A stretch of 64,000 nt of DNA from Clostridia bacterium (GTDB lineage Bacteria; Bacillota; Clostridia; Christensenellales; Aristaeellaceae), in assembly GCA_017534885.1 (NCBI GenBank), contig JAFXVR010000024.1:20211-84210 (forward strand), given 5' to 3'. Numbering within the stretch: the stretch's first letter is position 1; every line of letters begins with the position of its first letter. Shown one piece after another: positions 16,572-25,320 of this stretch. The position numbers and the translations under genes were made by a program. The notes below the pieces were generated by a model. That model did not search any database and was not told the DNA's origin. It worked only from the letters and a program-made list of their open reading frames with translations.

Positions 16572-16961
16572 TCACCTCATGTCCGTTGCCTTGGTAAGGT
16601 CGAAGAGCATTGCGTTCTCTTGCGGGAGCAGTCGCCCTTCGACACGGTGAGACATTTGTTTCAAATCCCACCCCATAATCTCGGACAGGTTATTTAGCAG
16701 GTCACGATTATTCCAGCGTACAGAGCGCGGCGCTTCATCTTTTTCCTGCTTTTTGTAGAAAGGCGTAGCTTTGGACGTATCGGGGTTGCAAGCCTTGACC
16801 GCAATCTGCTTTGCATCTGCGTTAATAAGCAGTACCACATATTCAGGATAGTTCAGTTTCATGACAACGGAACGATTGAAAGTGATTCCGTTGGGCGTGA
16901 TTGATGCGCTTGCTACGCCTACGTCAAAATCGAACGCCACAAATCCTTCGAGTTCAGACAC
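16572..16961 (-). CDS. Unknown 129-residue protein
   Basis: Soluble. MSELEGFVAFDFDVGVASAS, then ITFNRSVVMKLNYPEYVVLL, AVKACN, SVRWNNRDLLNNLSEIMGWD and a C-terminal HRVEGRLL. No family recognised. It has its own near-consensus promoter with an internal perfect palindrome at 17002-17011. AGGAGG lies upstream of ATG 16961. Confidence 0.75.
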   Translation of the reverse strand: MSELEGFVAFDFDVGVASASITPNGITFNRSVVMKLNYPEYVVLLINADAKQIAVKACNPDTSKATPFYKKQEKDEAPRSVRWNNRDLLNNLSEIMGWDLKQMSHRVEGRLLPQENAMLFDLTKATDMR

Positions 16962-16987
16962 GCCTACCGCCTCCTTTCTTCACCGTT

Positions 16988-17017
16988 ATTATACAACGTC
17001 CACAGTACTGTTGTCAA
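16988..17017 (-). promoter_or_regulatory. Promoter with ACAGTACTGT operator
   Basis: Minus strand TTGACA, 18-base spacer, TATAAT. The spacer holds the perfect 10-bp palindrome ACAGTACTGT (17002-17011). Upstream (17048-17110) the motif ATTTGCSATGACGYGCCG occurs twice. Nothing else was recognised between here and 17257. Confidence 0.75.
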
Positions 17018-17257
17018 TGATGCACGCGAGAATCTTTTGCTTTGTGTCTACAATTTGCCATGACGTGCCGAATTTGCATTTGCAAACGTATTATTTGCGA
17101 TGACGCGCCGCCATGAATCGTCGCGCTGTGTGCATTGCATTTGTGACATTCTGAAACAAAATCTGCTGCTGCATTTGTTAGTCTTTGCTATGACACACGA
17201 AAATAAAGCAGGCGGCAAGTTGCGCCTTTGAGTTGTTTGCTGCGCCACAGTTGTGTG

Positions 17258-20200
17258 TCAACCGATGCCGAAGAACCGTTCAAAGAATGCTTTCAGTTTT
17301 TCGATGATGGTCTGCTTTTTCGCCGCGCGGTTGCCGCCGCCGAAGCGTGTTGTTGGCGGCATAATGCTGTCAATGTCGGTGCCAGTGGTTTTGATTTCGC
17401 CGTCGCGGAAGGCATTTTCAATGAACCTGCGGGTCTCGGCTTCTTTCAGCTTTTCGCTCTGGATGATGGCAAGCAGTTCTTTTTCGCGCTCTTCCGCAAC
17501 GAAATCATGCCATTCAGCCATAACGTCTTCCACGTCGTTCACACCTGCGATGAAGGCTTCAATCAGGTCTTTCTTGCTGCGCAGTTCGGGCGAAGCGTCC
17601 ACAGCCTTCCGAATATCAATCAGCACGCTCTTGTCCTGACAATGCGTATCATGGTATTTCTTTACAAGCATTAGGATATAGTCGATATTGATTTCGATTT
17701 GGCGAATCAGTTCCACTTCAAATACAATATCGTCCGTGATGTCGGTGCCTTCATGCTTTTCCCTGTTGCGCCATTCGTCACGCAAATCCTGATACCTGCC
17801 CAAGTAGTCCTGCATGTCGCGGTCAGTCAGCATTTCGTTCCCTTGGAATTCATCGAATGATGCCAAGAGGTTGCGCATCCGCAGGATAGCGCCGAACAGG
17901 GCGATAAACTCTTTCTGGCTTTGCTCTCCTTCAATGCGCGGTTCGGACAGCGGGAAATCGGCATGCAGATGGTTCACCATATCCACATAGCCGTCATGCC
18001 GCTTGCCATCCACCCCGATATAGCCTTCATAATAATCCTTGAAAGGCTGCAAGAGTACGATGCCAGACGCATTTTTATCGCCGAAAAGCGAAATGGCAGC
18101 GTCCACGCGCTTTTGCAGGTTGCGGAAGCATACGATGTTGCCGAAGGCCTTGATGGAATTCAAAATGCGGTTCGTGCGGCTGAATGCCTGAATCAGTCCG
18201 TGCATCCGCAGGTTTTTGTCAACCCACAGTGTATTCAGCGTTGTCGCATCAAAGCCCGTCAGGAACATGTTCACCACAATCAGCAAATCCAGTTCCTTAT
18301 TCTTCATGCGCAGTGATACGTCTTTGTAATAATTCTGGAATTTGTCGCTGGACGTATCATAGTTCGTATGGAACATTTCGTTATAGTCGGCAATCGCCGC
18401 ATCCAGAAAATCGCGGCTGGTCTGGTCAAGGGCGCTGGTATCTTCGGGGTTTTCCTCGTCCAGTATGCCGTCGGCTTCCGCTTCATTCGCGCCGTAGCTG
18501 AATATCGTTGCGATTTTCAGTTTCTTCGACGGGTCCGCCGCCATCTGCTTTTTGAATTCACTGTAATACAGCTTCGCCATGGGCACCGAGGCGACTGCCA
18601 GGATGGAATTGAACCCCTTGATGTGGGAAGGGTCTTTCTGCTCTTTCACAGCGCCTCGCGCTGCGCCTGCCACTTCTGTAATGTTCAGAAGGCGGTTGAA
18701 GGCATAGCTCGGTCCGCTGGTGCGGTATGTCTTCTGTTCAAAGTGTTCCAGGATGTATTTTGTCACAAGGGCGATTCGGGCAGGTGCCATGAACGCCTTT
18801 TCGCGCTGAATATCCCAAACCTGTTCATCTTCAATGGCGTCATCCATGTCCATGGTCTTGATGTAGTCCACGCGGAAGGGCAGCACGTTTTTATCGTTGA
18901 TTGCGTCCACGATGGTATAGGTATGTAGCTGGTCGCCGAACGCCTGCTCGGTGGTGAACACTTGCCCCACGCGGATAGCGCCCGCATTCTGCGCAAAGAT
19001 GGGCGTGCCCGTGAATCCGAAAATGTGATACTTTTTGAAGCTCTTCACAATGTCGTTCCGCATGTCGCCGAACTGGCTGCGGTGACATTCATCAAAAATC
19101 AGCACCACATGCTGGTTATACACATCATGCGTTTTGTTTCGGTTTACAAAATTGGACAGCTTTTGAATAGTGGTGATGATGATTCTGGCGTTGGGGTCTT
19201 CCAACTGCTTTTTCAGAACCGCCGTGCTGGTATTGCTGTTGGCGCATCCCTTTTCAAAACGGTCATACTCTTTCATGGTCTGGTAGTCCAGGTCTTTCCT
19301 GTCCACCACGAACAGCACCTTGTCGATGAAGGGAAGCTGACTTGCCGTCCGCGCCGTTTTGAAAGAAGTCAGCGTTTTGCCGCTGCCCGTCGTATGCCAA
19401 ATGTAACCGCCTGCTGCCACGGTTCCGTATTTCTTATAGTTGGTGGAAATTTCAATTCGATTTATGATTCGTTCCGTCGCGGTGATTTGGTAGGGGCGCA
19501 TCACCATCAGCAGGTTTTCAGATGTGAAAATACAGTATTTCGTCAGAATGTTCAGCAGGGTATGCTTGGCGAAAAATGTGCGCGTGAAGTCCACCAAATC
19601 AGGAATCACACGGTTGTTCGCGTCAGCCCAGAAGCAAGTGAATTCAAAGCTGTTGCTGGTCTTTTGCTTCTTTTGAGTGCCGTTCGCAGCTTCCTTGATG
19701 GCTCCCCACCGCGTGCTGTTGGAATAGTATTTTGTGTTAGTTCCGTTGGAGATGACGAAAATCTGCGCGTACTCAAACAAGCCGCTGCCTGCCCAGAAGC
19801 TATCCCTCTGGTAGCGGTTGATTTGATTAAAGGCTTCGCGGATAGCCACACCGCGCCGTTTCAGTTCCACATGTACCAACGGGAAACCGTTCACAAGGAT
19901 AGTCACATCGTAGCGGTTATCATGCTTCGCGCCGTCAGCCGTGCCAACAACATACTGATTGATGACCTGCAAGCTGTTGTTATGGATGTTCTTTTTGTCA
20001 ATTAGCGTGATATTCTTGCTGGTGCCATCGTCGCGAGTCAACACCTGCACGTTGTCTTCCTGAATCTTGCGGGTCTTCTCCACGATACCTTCATTGGCGT
20101 TGGCAATCGCGGACGTGAAAAACCGCTGCCATTCTTCATTGGAAAAATGGTAGTTGTTCAGGATTTCCAGCCTTTGCCGCAGGTTGTTCACCAAGTCTGC

Positions 20201-20368
20201 TTCGGTGTGGATGGGCAGATAAGTGTAGCCCTGCTCACCCAACATCCGAATGAATTCCTGTTCCAGCGCCGCTTCGCTCTGGTATGCTTCGGGGCGCTTG
20301 GGAAGCGGTTCATAGGTGGTGACAACAGTATTTTCGTTGGTCTCGGCAACGATGTTGAAGTATGGCAT
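17258..20368 (-). CDS. hsdR: Type I restriction enzyme, motor/nuclease subunit HsdR
   Basis: 1036 residues. The N-terminal PD-(D/E)xK nuclease region has YDVTILVNGFPLVHVELKRR followed by EAFNQINRYQRDSFW. The superfamily-2 motor has Walker A TTGSGKTLTSFK, the DECH box IFDECHRSQFG and motif III GFTGTPIF, then the long C-terminal region that binds the methylase. It translocates DNA by ATP hydrolysis and cuts unmethylated DNA in the HsdR2M2S complex. It is the last gene of the hsd operon, 22 bp after the DUF4268 gene, with GAGGAA before ATG 20368. All motifs are intact. Confidence 0.95.
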   Translation of the reverse strand: MPYFNIVAETNENTVVTTYEPLPKRPEAYQSEAALEQEFIRMLGEQGYTYLPIHTEADLVNNLRQRLEILNNYHFSNEEWQRFFTSAIANANEGIVEKTRKIQEDNVQVLTRDDGTSKNITLIDKKNIHNNSLQVINQYVVGTADGAKHDNRYDVTILVNGFPLVHVELKRRGVAIREAFNQINRYQRDSFWAGSGLFEYAQIFVISNGTNTKYYSNSTRWGAIKEAANGTQKKQKTSNSFEFTCFWADANNRVIPDLVDFTRTFFAKHTLLNILTKYCIFTSENLLMVMRPYQITATERIINRIEISTNYKKYGTVAAGGYIWHTTGSGKTLTSFKTARTASQLPFIDKVLFVVDRKDLDYQTMKEYDRFEKGCANSNTSTAVLKKQLEDPNARIIITTIQKLSNFVNRNKTHDVYNQHVVLIFDECHRSQFGDMRNDIVKSFKKYHIFGFTGTPIFAQNAGAIRVGQVFTTEQAFGDQLHTYTIVDAINDKNVLPFRVDYIKTMDMDDAIEDEQVWDIQREKAFMAPARIALVTKYILEHFEQKTYRTSGPSYAFNRLLNITEVAGAARGAVKEQKDPSHIKGFNSILAVASVPMAKLYYSEFKKQMAADPSKKLKIATIFSYGANEAEADGILDEENPEDTSALDQTSRDFLDAAIADYNEMFHTNYDTSSDKFQNYYKDVSLRMKNKELDLLIVVNMFLTGFDATTLNTLWVDKNLRMHGLIQAFSRTNRILNSIKAFGNIVCFRNLQKRVDAAISLFGDKNASGIVLLQPFKDYYEGYIGVDGKRHDGYVDMVNHLHADFPLSEPRIEGEQSQKEFIALFGAILRMRNLLASFDEFQGNEMLTDRDMQDYLGRYQDLRDEWRNREKHEGTDITDDIVFEVELIRQIEINIDYILMLVKKYHDTHCQDKSVLIDIRKAVDASPELRSKKDLIEAFIAGVNDVEDVMAEWHDFVAEEREKELLAIIQSEKLKEAETRRFIENAFRDGEIKTTGTDIDSIMPPTTRFGGGNRAAKKQTIIEKLKAFFERFFGIG

Positions 20369-20390
20369 GATTTATTCCTCGTTTACAGTA

Positions 20391-21314
20391 TCAGATGTAG
20401 GGCTTAAATGCTTTTTTGAGCAGCAGCACTTTGTCAATGATTTCATCCATGAGTTCAGGGTAATTGTCCTGCTTGCCAAAGTTCAATCCAGGAATATCAA
20501 TGCTGACAACTGATGCTTTCTTACCCTCTAACCTGTCCCAATCCAAATCCATACCAACAGCTTGTTCAATTTCTGTTTTGTGTTCCATGAATGTATCGAA
20601 CAGTTCCTTATTGTCGGGAATCCAAAGACCAATCCTGATTTTATGGTCTTTGTTCACAAGCTCGATAGAAATATGACACTGTGAAGTGCCCACGGCAACA
20701 GAATACCAATGGTCTGTTGATGGTTTGCGTTTGTTGAACGGTTTCCCTTTTTGGTCTATAACATCATTCAGCTTCGTCCAGAATTCAAGTCGGCATGTTT
20801 GCGTATCATTCAGTTCACCCTTTTGCGACAGGCTCTTGGCGGTCTTCGCAAAATCATTCGGCTGCTGCACGATGTGAAACTGCGGCGCTGGCATAGAATC
20901 GCCTATTGTGTAGGCATGAATCTCCAACAGAAAAAATGATACTTCTTCATCCGTATGCTTGTTCAGCCATTCAATGGCGCTTGCATGTTCATCACGTGCC
21001 TCGGCGACAATCCAGACAACAACGGCTGCATCCAGTCCAGAAGCATAGGTGATGATTTTTCCCAGGTGGTCATGATTTGTTGGCTCCAACTGGTTTTCAA
21101 TCAATACCGTTTTTCCCGTCAATTCATCCTGACAGAGAATGTCGCAACGGTAATTGCCAACAAACTTTTCAGTTTCAACATTCGTCAAGGACAGATTGAG
21201 AACATCACCCAATTCCTGAATGTTGCTCTCACTGGCAAGCCATTTGGAAAAGTCGAACTGTTCATGTGCCCAGACTTTACGAATGTCTATTTCTTTCAGC
21301 TTTCCAAGTTTCAT
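20391..21314 (-). CDS. DUF4268-domain protein, predicted nuclease-fold R-M accessory
   Basis: 307 residues. The N-terminal half (YRCDILCQDELTGKTVLIEN followed by Q, then HDHLGKIITYASGLD) has the D...ExQ pattern of PD-(D/E)xK-fold proteins. The C-terminal half (SVAVGTSQCHISIELVN, IRIGLWIPDNKELFD) is the DUF4268 region often found beside restriction systems. Its start overlaps the hsdS stop codon (ATGA), implying translational coupling. It may modulate or supplement restriction; whether the nuclease-like site is active is unknown. Confidence 0.82.
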   Translation of the reverse strand: MKLGKLKEIDIRKVWAHEQFDFSKWLASESNIQELGDVLNLSLTNVETEKFVGNYRCDILCQDELTGKTVLIENQLEPTNHDHLGKIITYASGLDAAVVVWIVAEARDEHASAIEWLNKHTDEEVSFFLLEIHAYTIGDSMPAPQFHIVQQPNDFAKTAKSLSQKGELNDTQTCRLEFWTKLNDVIDQKGKPFNKRKPSTDHWYSVAVGTSQCHISIELVNKDHKIRIGLWIPDNKELFDTFMEHKTEIEQAVGMDLDWDRLEGKKASVVSIDIPGLNFGKQDNYPELMDEIIDKVLLLKKAFKPYI

Positions 21315-22570
21315 GCGGGCACCTCTTCTTTTTGTTTGAAGGTCAGCAGCTTGTCGCGGTAATACTCATACTGCCTTTGGCGTGCGGCAATTTCGGCGGG
21401 GAGACCGTTGGTGATGTCATGACAGAGCAAATCGAAACGTTCAAGAATCGTAACTACACGGCGTTGTTCTTCTATTGGTGGAAACGGTAATTCAAATTCC
21501 AGAACTTTTTGAAATTCCAGCGAATCAACAGTGCCACCCTGCTTTTTTGTTTTTTTGCGAATATCTTCGGCATACGCCTTCATCGCTAAAAATATATACT
21601 TTGGTATTACGTCAGACCTGGGGACAAGTATTTTTATATCCTGATTAACAGTTGTTGCAAAAGGAATGAAGGACACGGGGAATGTATGTTTGAGAATTCC
21701 AGACCTCGTGACTATTGCTACACATTCCTTTGGATAAAGCGTCATTGAAGCATCTTTTATCGCACATTCCGCAATGTGGTCTTCAGTATCACTAAGCACA
21801 GATGCCTTCATATCTTTTGATGAAATCCAAGGGATAGTTCCATCCTCCCAGAATCGTTTTTCAGACATTGATGGCGTTTTCCCACCTGACCATTTTCCAA
21901 AGGCAGAAATTGGTTTTATTGGGTAACTATCTTTTATCATTTCAAATTGGAGTTTTGAATAATACTGATACTGCTTTTGGCGGGCTGTAAGCTCCGCTGT
22001 AAGCTCCGCTGTAAGCTCCGTGAAATTGTCAAGTATCCTGACAATTTCACGCTGCACTGGCAGCGGTGGAAGTGGAATAACTACTTTCGCCATTTTATCT
22101 TTCGACACATTGAAACGTGTTACACCGCTTGCAGTTTTTCCAATCTGGTAACGTAGATTGTTTGACCTGAAGAGATGCTTCATGAAGTTAGGGTCAACAT
22201 CCGTCAAATTATCAAAACGGAAAAAGAAGCAAAAGCTATTCAAATATAACGGTTTGGTAGGGTGCCTTGTTACAACAGATGAAAAACCACATTCATCAGG
22301 TGTCTCCGATGAACCAGTAAAAATTACATCGCCGTATGCAAGTGTTCGCTGCTTTTCTCCATCGGCAATCTTTACCGTGTCCGATGGATTGATGTCAAGG
22401 GCAGGATTTGAATAGACATTCCTATACGATATAAATGTCGCATTACCGTCAGTAAAATCGTTTTTCGATTTTCCTGTTAGCCCACCATAAAACTTACCCA
22501 ACTCGCCCATTGTTCTGATTGGCACGCCGTTAGGACAAAGTTTCATAATCAGTTCGTCTAACCTGCTCAT
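21311..22570 (-). CDS. hsdS: Type I restriction enzyme, specificity subunit HsdS
   Basis: About 419 residues with two target-recognition domains, each followed by a helical spacer (TARQKQYQYYSKLQFEMI and AARQRQYEYYRDKLLTFKQK). The central spacer contains the tandem tetrapeptide TAEL, encoded by three exact 12-bp repeats, as in type IC enzymes such as EcoR124I, where repeat number sets the gap between half-sites. ATG 22570 has AGGTGA upstream; a GTG at 22579 is a weaker alternative. It is coupled to the DUF4357 gene upstream and DUF4268 gene downstream. The two recognition domains differ, so a bipartite asymmetric target is expected. Confidence 0.94.
   Translation of the reverse strand: MSRLDELIMKLCPNGVPIRTMGELGKFYGGLTGKSKNDFTDGNATFISYRNVYSNPALDINPSDTVKIADGEKQRTLAYGDVIFTGSSETPDECGFSSVVTRHPTKPLYLNSFCFFFRFDNLTDVDPNFMKHLFRSNNLRYQIGKTASGVTRFNVSKDKMAKVVIPLPPLPVQREIVRILDNFTELTAELTAELTARQKQYQYYSKLQFEMIKDSYPIKPISAFGKWSGGKTPSMSEKRFWEDGTIPWISSKDMKASVLSDTEDHIAECAIKDASMTLYPKECVAIVTRSGILKHTFPVSFIPFATTVNQDIKILVPRSDVIPKYIFLAMKAYAEDIRKKTKKQGGTVDSLEFQKVLEFELPFPPIEEQRRVVTILERFDLLCHDITNGLPAEIAARQRQYEYYRDKLLTFKQKEEVPA
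21985..22020. repeat. Three exact 12-bp tandem repeats in the hsdS central spacer
   Basis: CTGTAAGCTCCG occurs three times without interruption; on the coding strand it encodes repeated TAEL. Slippage by one unit keeps the frame and changes spacer length. Confidence 0.95.
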
Positions 22571-22571
22571 G

Positions 22572-22892
22572 TTAATCACCTATAACCTGTTTGAACGTGC
22601 GTCCTGTTTCATCTTTCCATGCGTCACGTCCATTTGTGCTAATTCCAGTCACAAAATTCGCGGCAGTAGATGGGCTTTTGAAAACGATATCCTTGATAAG
22701 AATATGGTTGGCATTGACTATGCCCTGTCTCGATTTTACAATAGACTTCGCTCCGCGAAACTTTTCGCTTTGAGAAATACTATCAGACACCTTGCTGCCT
22801 TGAAGCACAGTTATAGTCTTTGTACCAGCATCGTATTCCGCAACAGCATCAATGTTGGTTTTTGCGCGCTTAATGTAAAACTTCATTTTCAT
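22572..22892 (-). CDS. DUF4357-domain protein in the hsd operon
   Basis: 106 residues. The C-terminal SPSTAANFVTGISTNGRDAW followed by KDETG matches the DUF4357 pattern, a small domain found alone or fused to nucleases and methylases of R-M and phage-defence proteins. An N-terminal beta part (MKFYIKRAKTNIDAVAEYD) precedes it. Start and stop are coupled: ATG 22892 overlaps the hsdM stop by one base, and its TAA ends one base before hsdS. Role unknown; the position suggests an accessory of the methylase/specificity complex. Confidence 0.8.
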   Translation of the reverse strand: MKMKFYIKRAKTNIDAVAEYDAGTKTITVLQGSKVSDSISQSEKFRGAKSIVKSRQGIVNANHILIKDIVFKSPSTAANFVTGISTNGRDAWKDETGRTFKQVIGD

Positions 22893-24454
22893 TATCCCTC
22901 GATTTCTTCAATAATCTGGCGAATGGCTACTCGCAGTTCATCTTCCCGCTTGACGATTTCCTCAATCTCCGCGTTCAGCTTCACAATGTCCACCTGTTCC
23001 CGCGTGTCTTCCGCTTCCACGTAAGTGCTGACGGAAAGGTTATAGTCGTTCCCCACGATTTCATCATACGCGGCAAGGTGTGAGAAATGGGGTTTTTCTT
23101 CGCGGCTGCCAAAGGCGCTGACAATAGTTGCAGTGTTTTCTGCCGTCAGCCTGTTGTTTTTCGTCACCTTGATGCACTCTTTGGTGGCGTCGATGAACAG
23201 GGTTCTATTATCCGTCTTATTCTTTTTCAGCACCATGATACAGGTGGCGATGGATGTACCGAAGAACAGGTTGCCAGGCAACTGAATCACGCAGTCAATG
23301 AAGTTGTTGTCAATCAGATATTTGCGGATTTTTTGCTCAGCGCCGCCGCGGTACATGATGCCAGGAAAGCATACGATTGCTGCCGTGCCGTTTGCCGCCA
23401 GCCACGAAAGACTATGCATGATGAACGCGAAGTCTGCGGCGCTCTTAGGTGCCAGCACGCCAGCAGGCGAATAGCGCGGGTCGTTGATGAGGATGGGGTT
23501 TGCGTCGCCTGCCCATTTGATTGAATAGGGCGGATTGGAGACAATCAGTTCAAACGGTTCATCGTCCCAATGCTGCGGCGCGGTCAGTGTGTCCTCGCAG
23601 GCGATATTGAACTTATCAAAGCCCACGTCATGCAGGAACATGTTGATGCGGCACAGGTTGTAGGTGGTGATGTTGATTTCCTGACCGAAGAAGCCATTGC
23701 GCACAGCGTCATGCCCCAGCACTTTTTCAGCCTTTAATAGCAGGGAACCAGAGCCGCACGCGGGGTCATACACCTTATTGATTTCAGTTTTGCCTACGGT
23801 GCCCAGGCGTGTCAGCAGTTCTGAAACGTCGGCAGGGGTAAAGAATTCGCCGCCGCTCTTGCCCGCGTTGCTGGCGTACATGGTCATCAGGTATTCGTAG
23901 GCGTCGCCGAATGCGTCAATGTCGTGATTCTTCACTTCGCCCAGCGCCATGTCACGCACGCCCCACAGCAGCTTGCAGAGCCGTTCGTTCCTCTTGGCAA
24001 CCGTCGCGCCCAGCTTATTGCTGTTCACGTCAAAATCGTCGAACAGACCTGCGAAGTCGCTTTCTGATACGCTGCCCTTGGCGCTGTCCTCTATGTGATT
24101 GAACACTCTTTCCAAAGTCTCATTCAGGTTTTCATCTTGCGCTGCCCTCGCGCACACGTTGCAGAACAGTTCGCTCGGCAGGATGAAGAAGCCTTTTTCC
24201 TCAATCAGACCTCCGCGGGCCTCCTCGGCGTCAGCGTCAGACATTTTCGCGTAGTCAAAATCGGCGTCGCCTGCTTCGTGTTCGCCATCGTTAATGTAGG
24301 TGGTCAGGTTTTCACTGATGTAGCGGTAAAACATTGTGCCCAGCACATAGTTTTTGAAATCCCAGCCGTCCACGCTGCCGCGCAGTTCATCGGCAATCGC
24401 CCAAATCGCGCGGTGCAGTTCATCGCGCTCCTGCTCTTTCTTCACGTCAGGCAT
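22892..24454 (-). CDS. hsdM: Type I restriction enzyme, DNA adenine methylase subunit HsdM
   Basis: About 520 residues. It starts MPDVKKEQERDELHRAIWAI; the SAM-binding motif DPACGSGSLLL and the N6-adenine catalytic motif NPPYSIKW are intact. The N-terminal helical HsdM_N domain is present (WDFKNYVLGTMFYRYISENL). It methylates the site chosen by HsdS to mark self DNA. ATG 24454 has AGGAGG nine bases upstream; an ATG at 24463 directly abuts that site and is rejected. It overlaps the upstream regulator gene by 8 bases. Confidence 0.95.
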   Translation of the reverse strand: MPDVKKEQERDELHRAIWAIADELRGSVDGWDFKNYVLGTMFYRYISENLTTYINDGEHEAGDADFDYAKMSDADAEEARGGLIEEKGFFILPSELFCNVCARAAQDENLNETLERVFNHIEDSAKGSVSESDFAGLFDDFDVNSNKLGATVAKRNERLCKLLWGVRDMALGEVKNHDIDAFGDAYEYLMTMYASNAGKSGGEFFTPADVSELLTRLGTVGKTEINKVYDPACGSGSLLLKAEKVLGHDAVRNGFFGQEINITTYNLCRINMFLHDVGFDKFNIACEDTLTAPQHWDDEPFELIVSNPPYSIKWAGDANPILINDPRYSPAGVLAPKSAADFAFIMHSLSWLAANGTAAIVCFPGIMYRGGAEQKIRKYLIDNNFIDCVIQLPGNLFFGTSIATCIMVLKKNKTDNRTLFIDATKECIKVTKNNRLTAENTATIVSAFGSREEKPHFSHLAAYDEIVGNDYNLSVSTYVEAEDTREQVDIVKLNAEIEEIVKREDELRVAIRQIIEEIEG

Positions 24455-24674
24455 TTTGCCCATCCTCCTGTTCGTCCTTTACATGTTCCATGATGTCGCC
24501 GTAGTCCACACCCAGCGTCTCGCAGATTTTGTCCAGGATGGGAAGGGCAACCATTTCTTCACGGTTCAGCTTTGTCATGGTGTTGGGAGAAATGTCAATG
24601 TGCCGCCGCAAATCAGCTTTGCTCATCTTTTTATCCACCAACAGTTTCCAGAGTTTGTTGTATCGGACAGCCAT
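24447..24674 (-). CDS. HTH (XRE) regulator heading the hsd operon
   Basis: 75 residues. MAVRYNKLWKLLVDKKMSKA, then DLRRHIDISPNTMTKLNREE forms the helix-turn-helix, and LDKICETLGVDYGDIMEHVK is the usual C-terminal end of small Cro-like regulators. It probably controls the order in which methylase and nuclease appear after transfer. GGAGGA lies seven bases before ATG 24674. Its end overlaps the start of hsdM. Confidence 0.88.
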   Translation of the reverse strand: MAVRYNKLWKLLVDKKMSKADLRRHIDISPNTMTKLNREEMVALPILDKICETLGVDYGDIMEHVKDEQEDGQNA

Positions 24675-24705
24675 AACAGTGTCCTCCCCAATTTGTTGTG
24701 TCAAG

Positions 24706-24734
24706 AGTTTACCATACTTTCATTTACACTTCAA
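24706..24734 (-). promoter_or_regulatory. Promoter of the hsd operon
   Basis: Minus strand TTGAAG, 17-base spacer, TAAACT; about 32 bases before ATG 24674. Confidence 0.7.
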
Positions 24735-24792
24735 GATGATTTCGCAAGAACAGGTGATAGATTTCTACGATTTTGCGGCGTTTAACAACAAA

Positions 24793-24822
24793 CAGCGGAA
24801 GCACTGTAACGTGTTTCCGCTG
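24793..24822. terminator. Hairpin terminator of the 25130-24828 gene
   Basis: 12-bp stem CAGCGGAAGCAC / GTGTTTCCGCTG with one G-T pair and a 6-base loop; TTTGTTGTT follows on the minus strand. It begins six bases after the TAA of the minus-strand gene. Confidence 0.75.
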
Positions 24823-24827
24823 CCTTC

Positions 24828-25130
24828 TTAGTCTGCGAACTCATCAAATGATGATTGTGGGTTTACTACCATATAACAGTGAAGTCTGCCGCAATCCCTG
24901 CAAGTCGACATATGAAATTCTATGTCCAATCCTGTATCCCGCATAAATGCCTGTGAGAACTGCTTAATATCTTCCATTGTCAACTTGTCAGGTTCATCAT
25001 GCTATAAACAGATTGGTAACCTCTCTTCTTGTGCCGCGGTTATCATTGCCTTGATGAACTCATCGTATCCGTCCTTGTTATAAAAGAACGGATTGTTTTC
25101 AAACCATCCAAATTTATTCTTTCTCTTCAT
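24828..25130 (-). CDS. 100-codon gene with one in-frame TAG, ending in TAA
   Basis: ATG 25130 to TAA 24828 is one continuous frame apart from TAG at codon 43 (25002-25004). Before it: MKRKNKFGWFENNPFFYNKD, then GYDEFIKAMITAAQEERLPI followed by CL. After it: HDEPDKLTMEDIKQFSQAFM, then TGLDIEFHMSTCRDCGRLHC, a possible zinc ribbon (three Cys in CRDCGRLHC), and FDEFAD. A consensus promoter (25211-25239) and a hairpin six bases after the TAA bracket it, which argues for a working gene. The ribosome site is weak (GCGGGG). Function unknown. If TAG is a real stop, this is a pseudogene. Confidence 0.6.
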
Positions 25131-25210
25131 GTTTTCTACCCCGCGCCTTATCTCAACGCAGGCTCCTTTTATTCTTTCTTGAAGGGGCTTTTCCCCCTCG
25201 TTCTGATATA

Positions 25211-25239
25211 ATTATACTTGAAAATCTAACAATAGTCAA
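25211..25239 (-). promoter_or_regulatory. Promoter of the 25130-24828 amber-containing gene
   Basis: Minus strand TTGACT, 17-base spacer, TATAAT, near-perfect consensus. Confidence 0.8.
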
Positions 25240-25320
25240 ATAATTACCATTTTAAGTATTTGGCGATTTTTGCTGTATTCTCGCTCCACATCCACGACAT
25301 ATCCATGGGAGGTGAATCCT

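Noticed and set aside
21985..22020. CRISPR-like short repeats
   Set aside because: Contiguous 12-bp units within hsdS with no spacers. No CRISPR array was seen anywhere in the window.
22570..22579. GTG 22579 as the hsdS start
   Set aside because: ATG 22570 matches the family start (MSRLDELI) and has AGGTGA at good distance.
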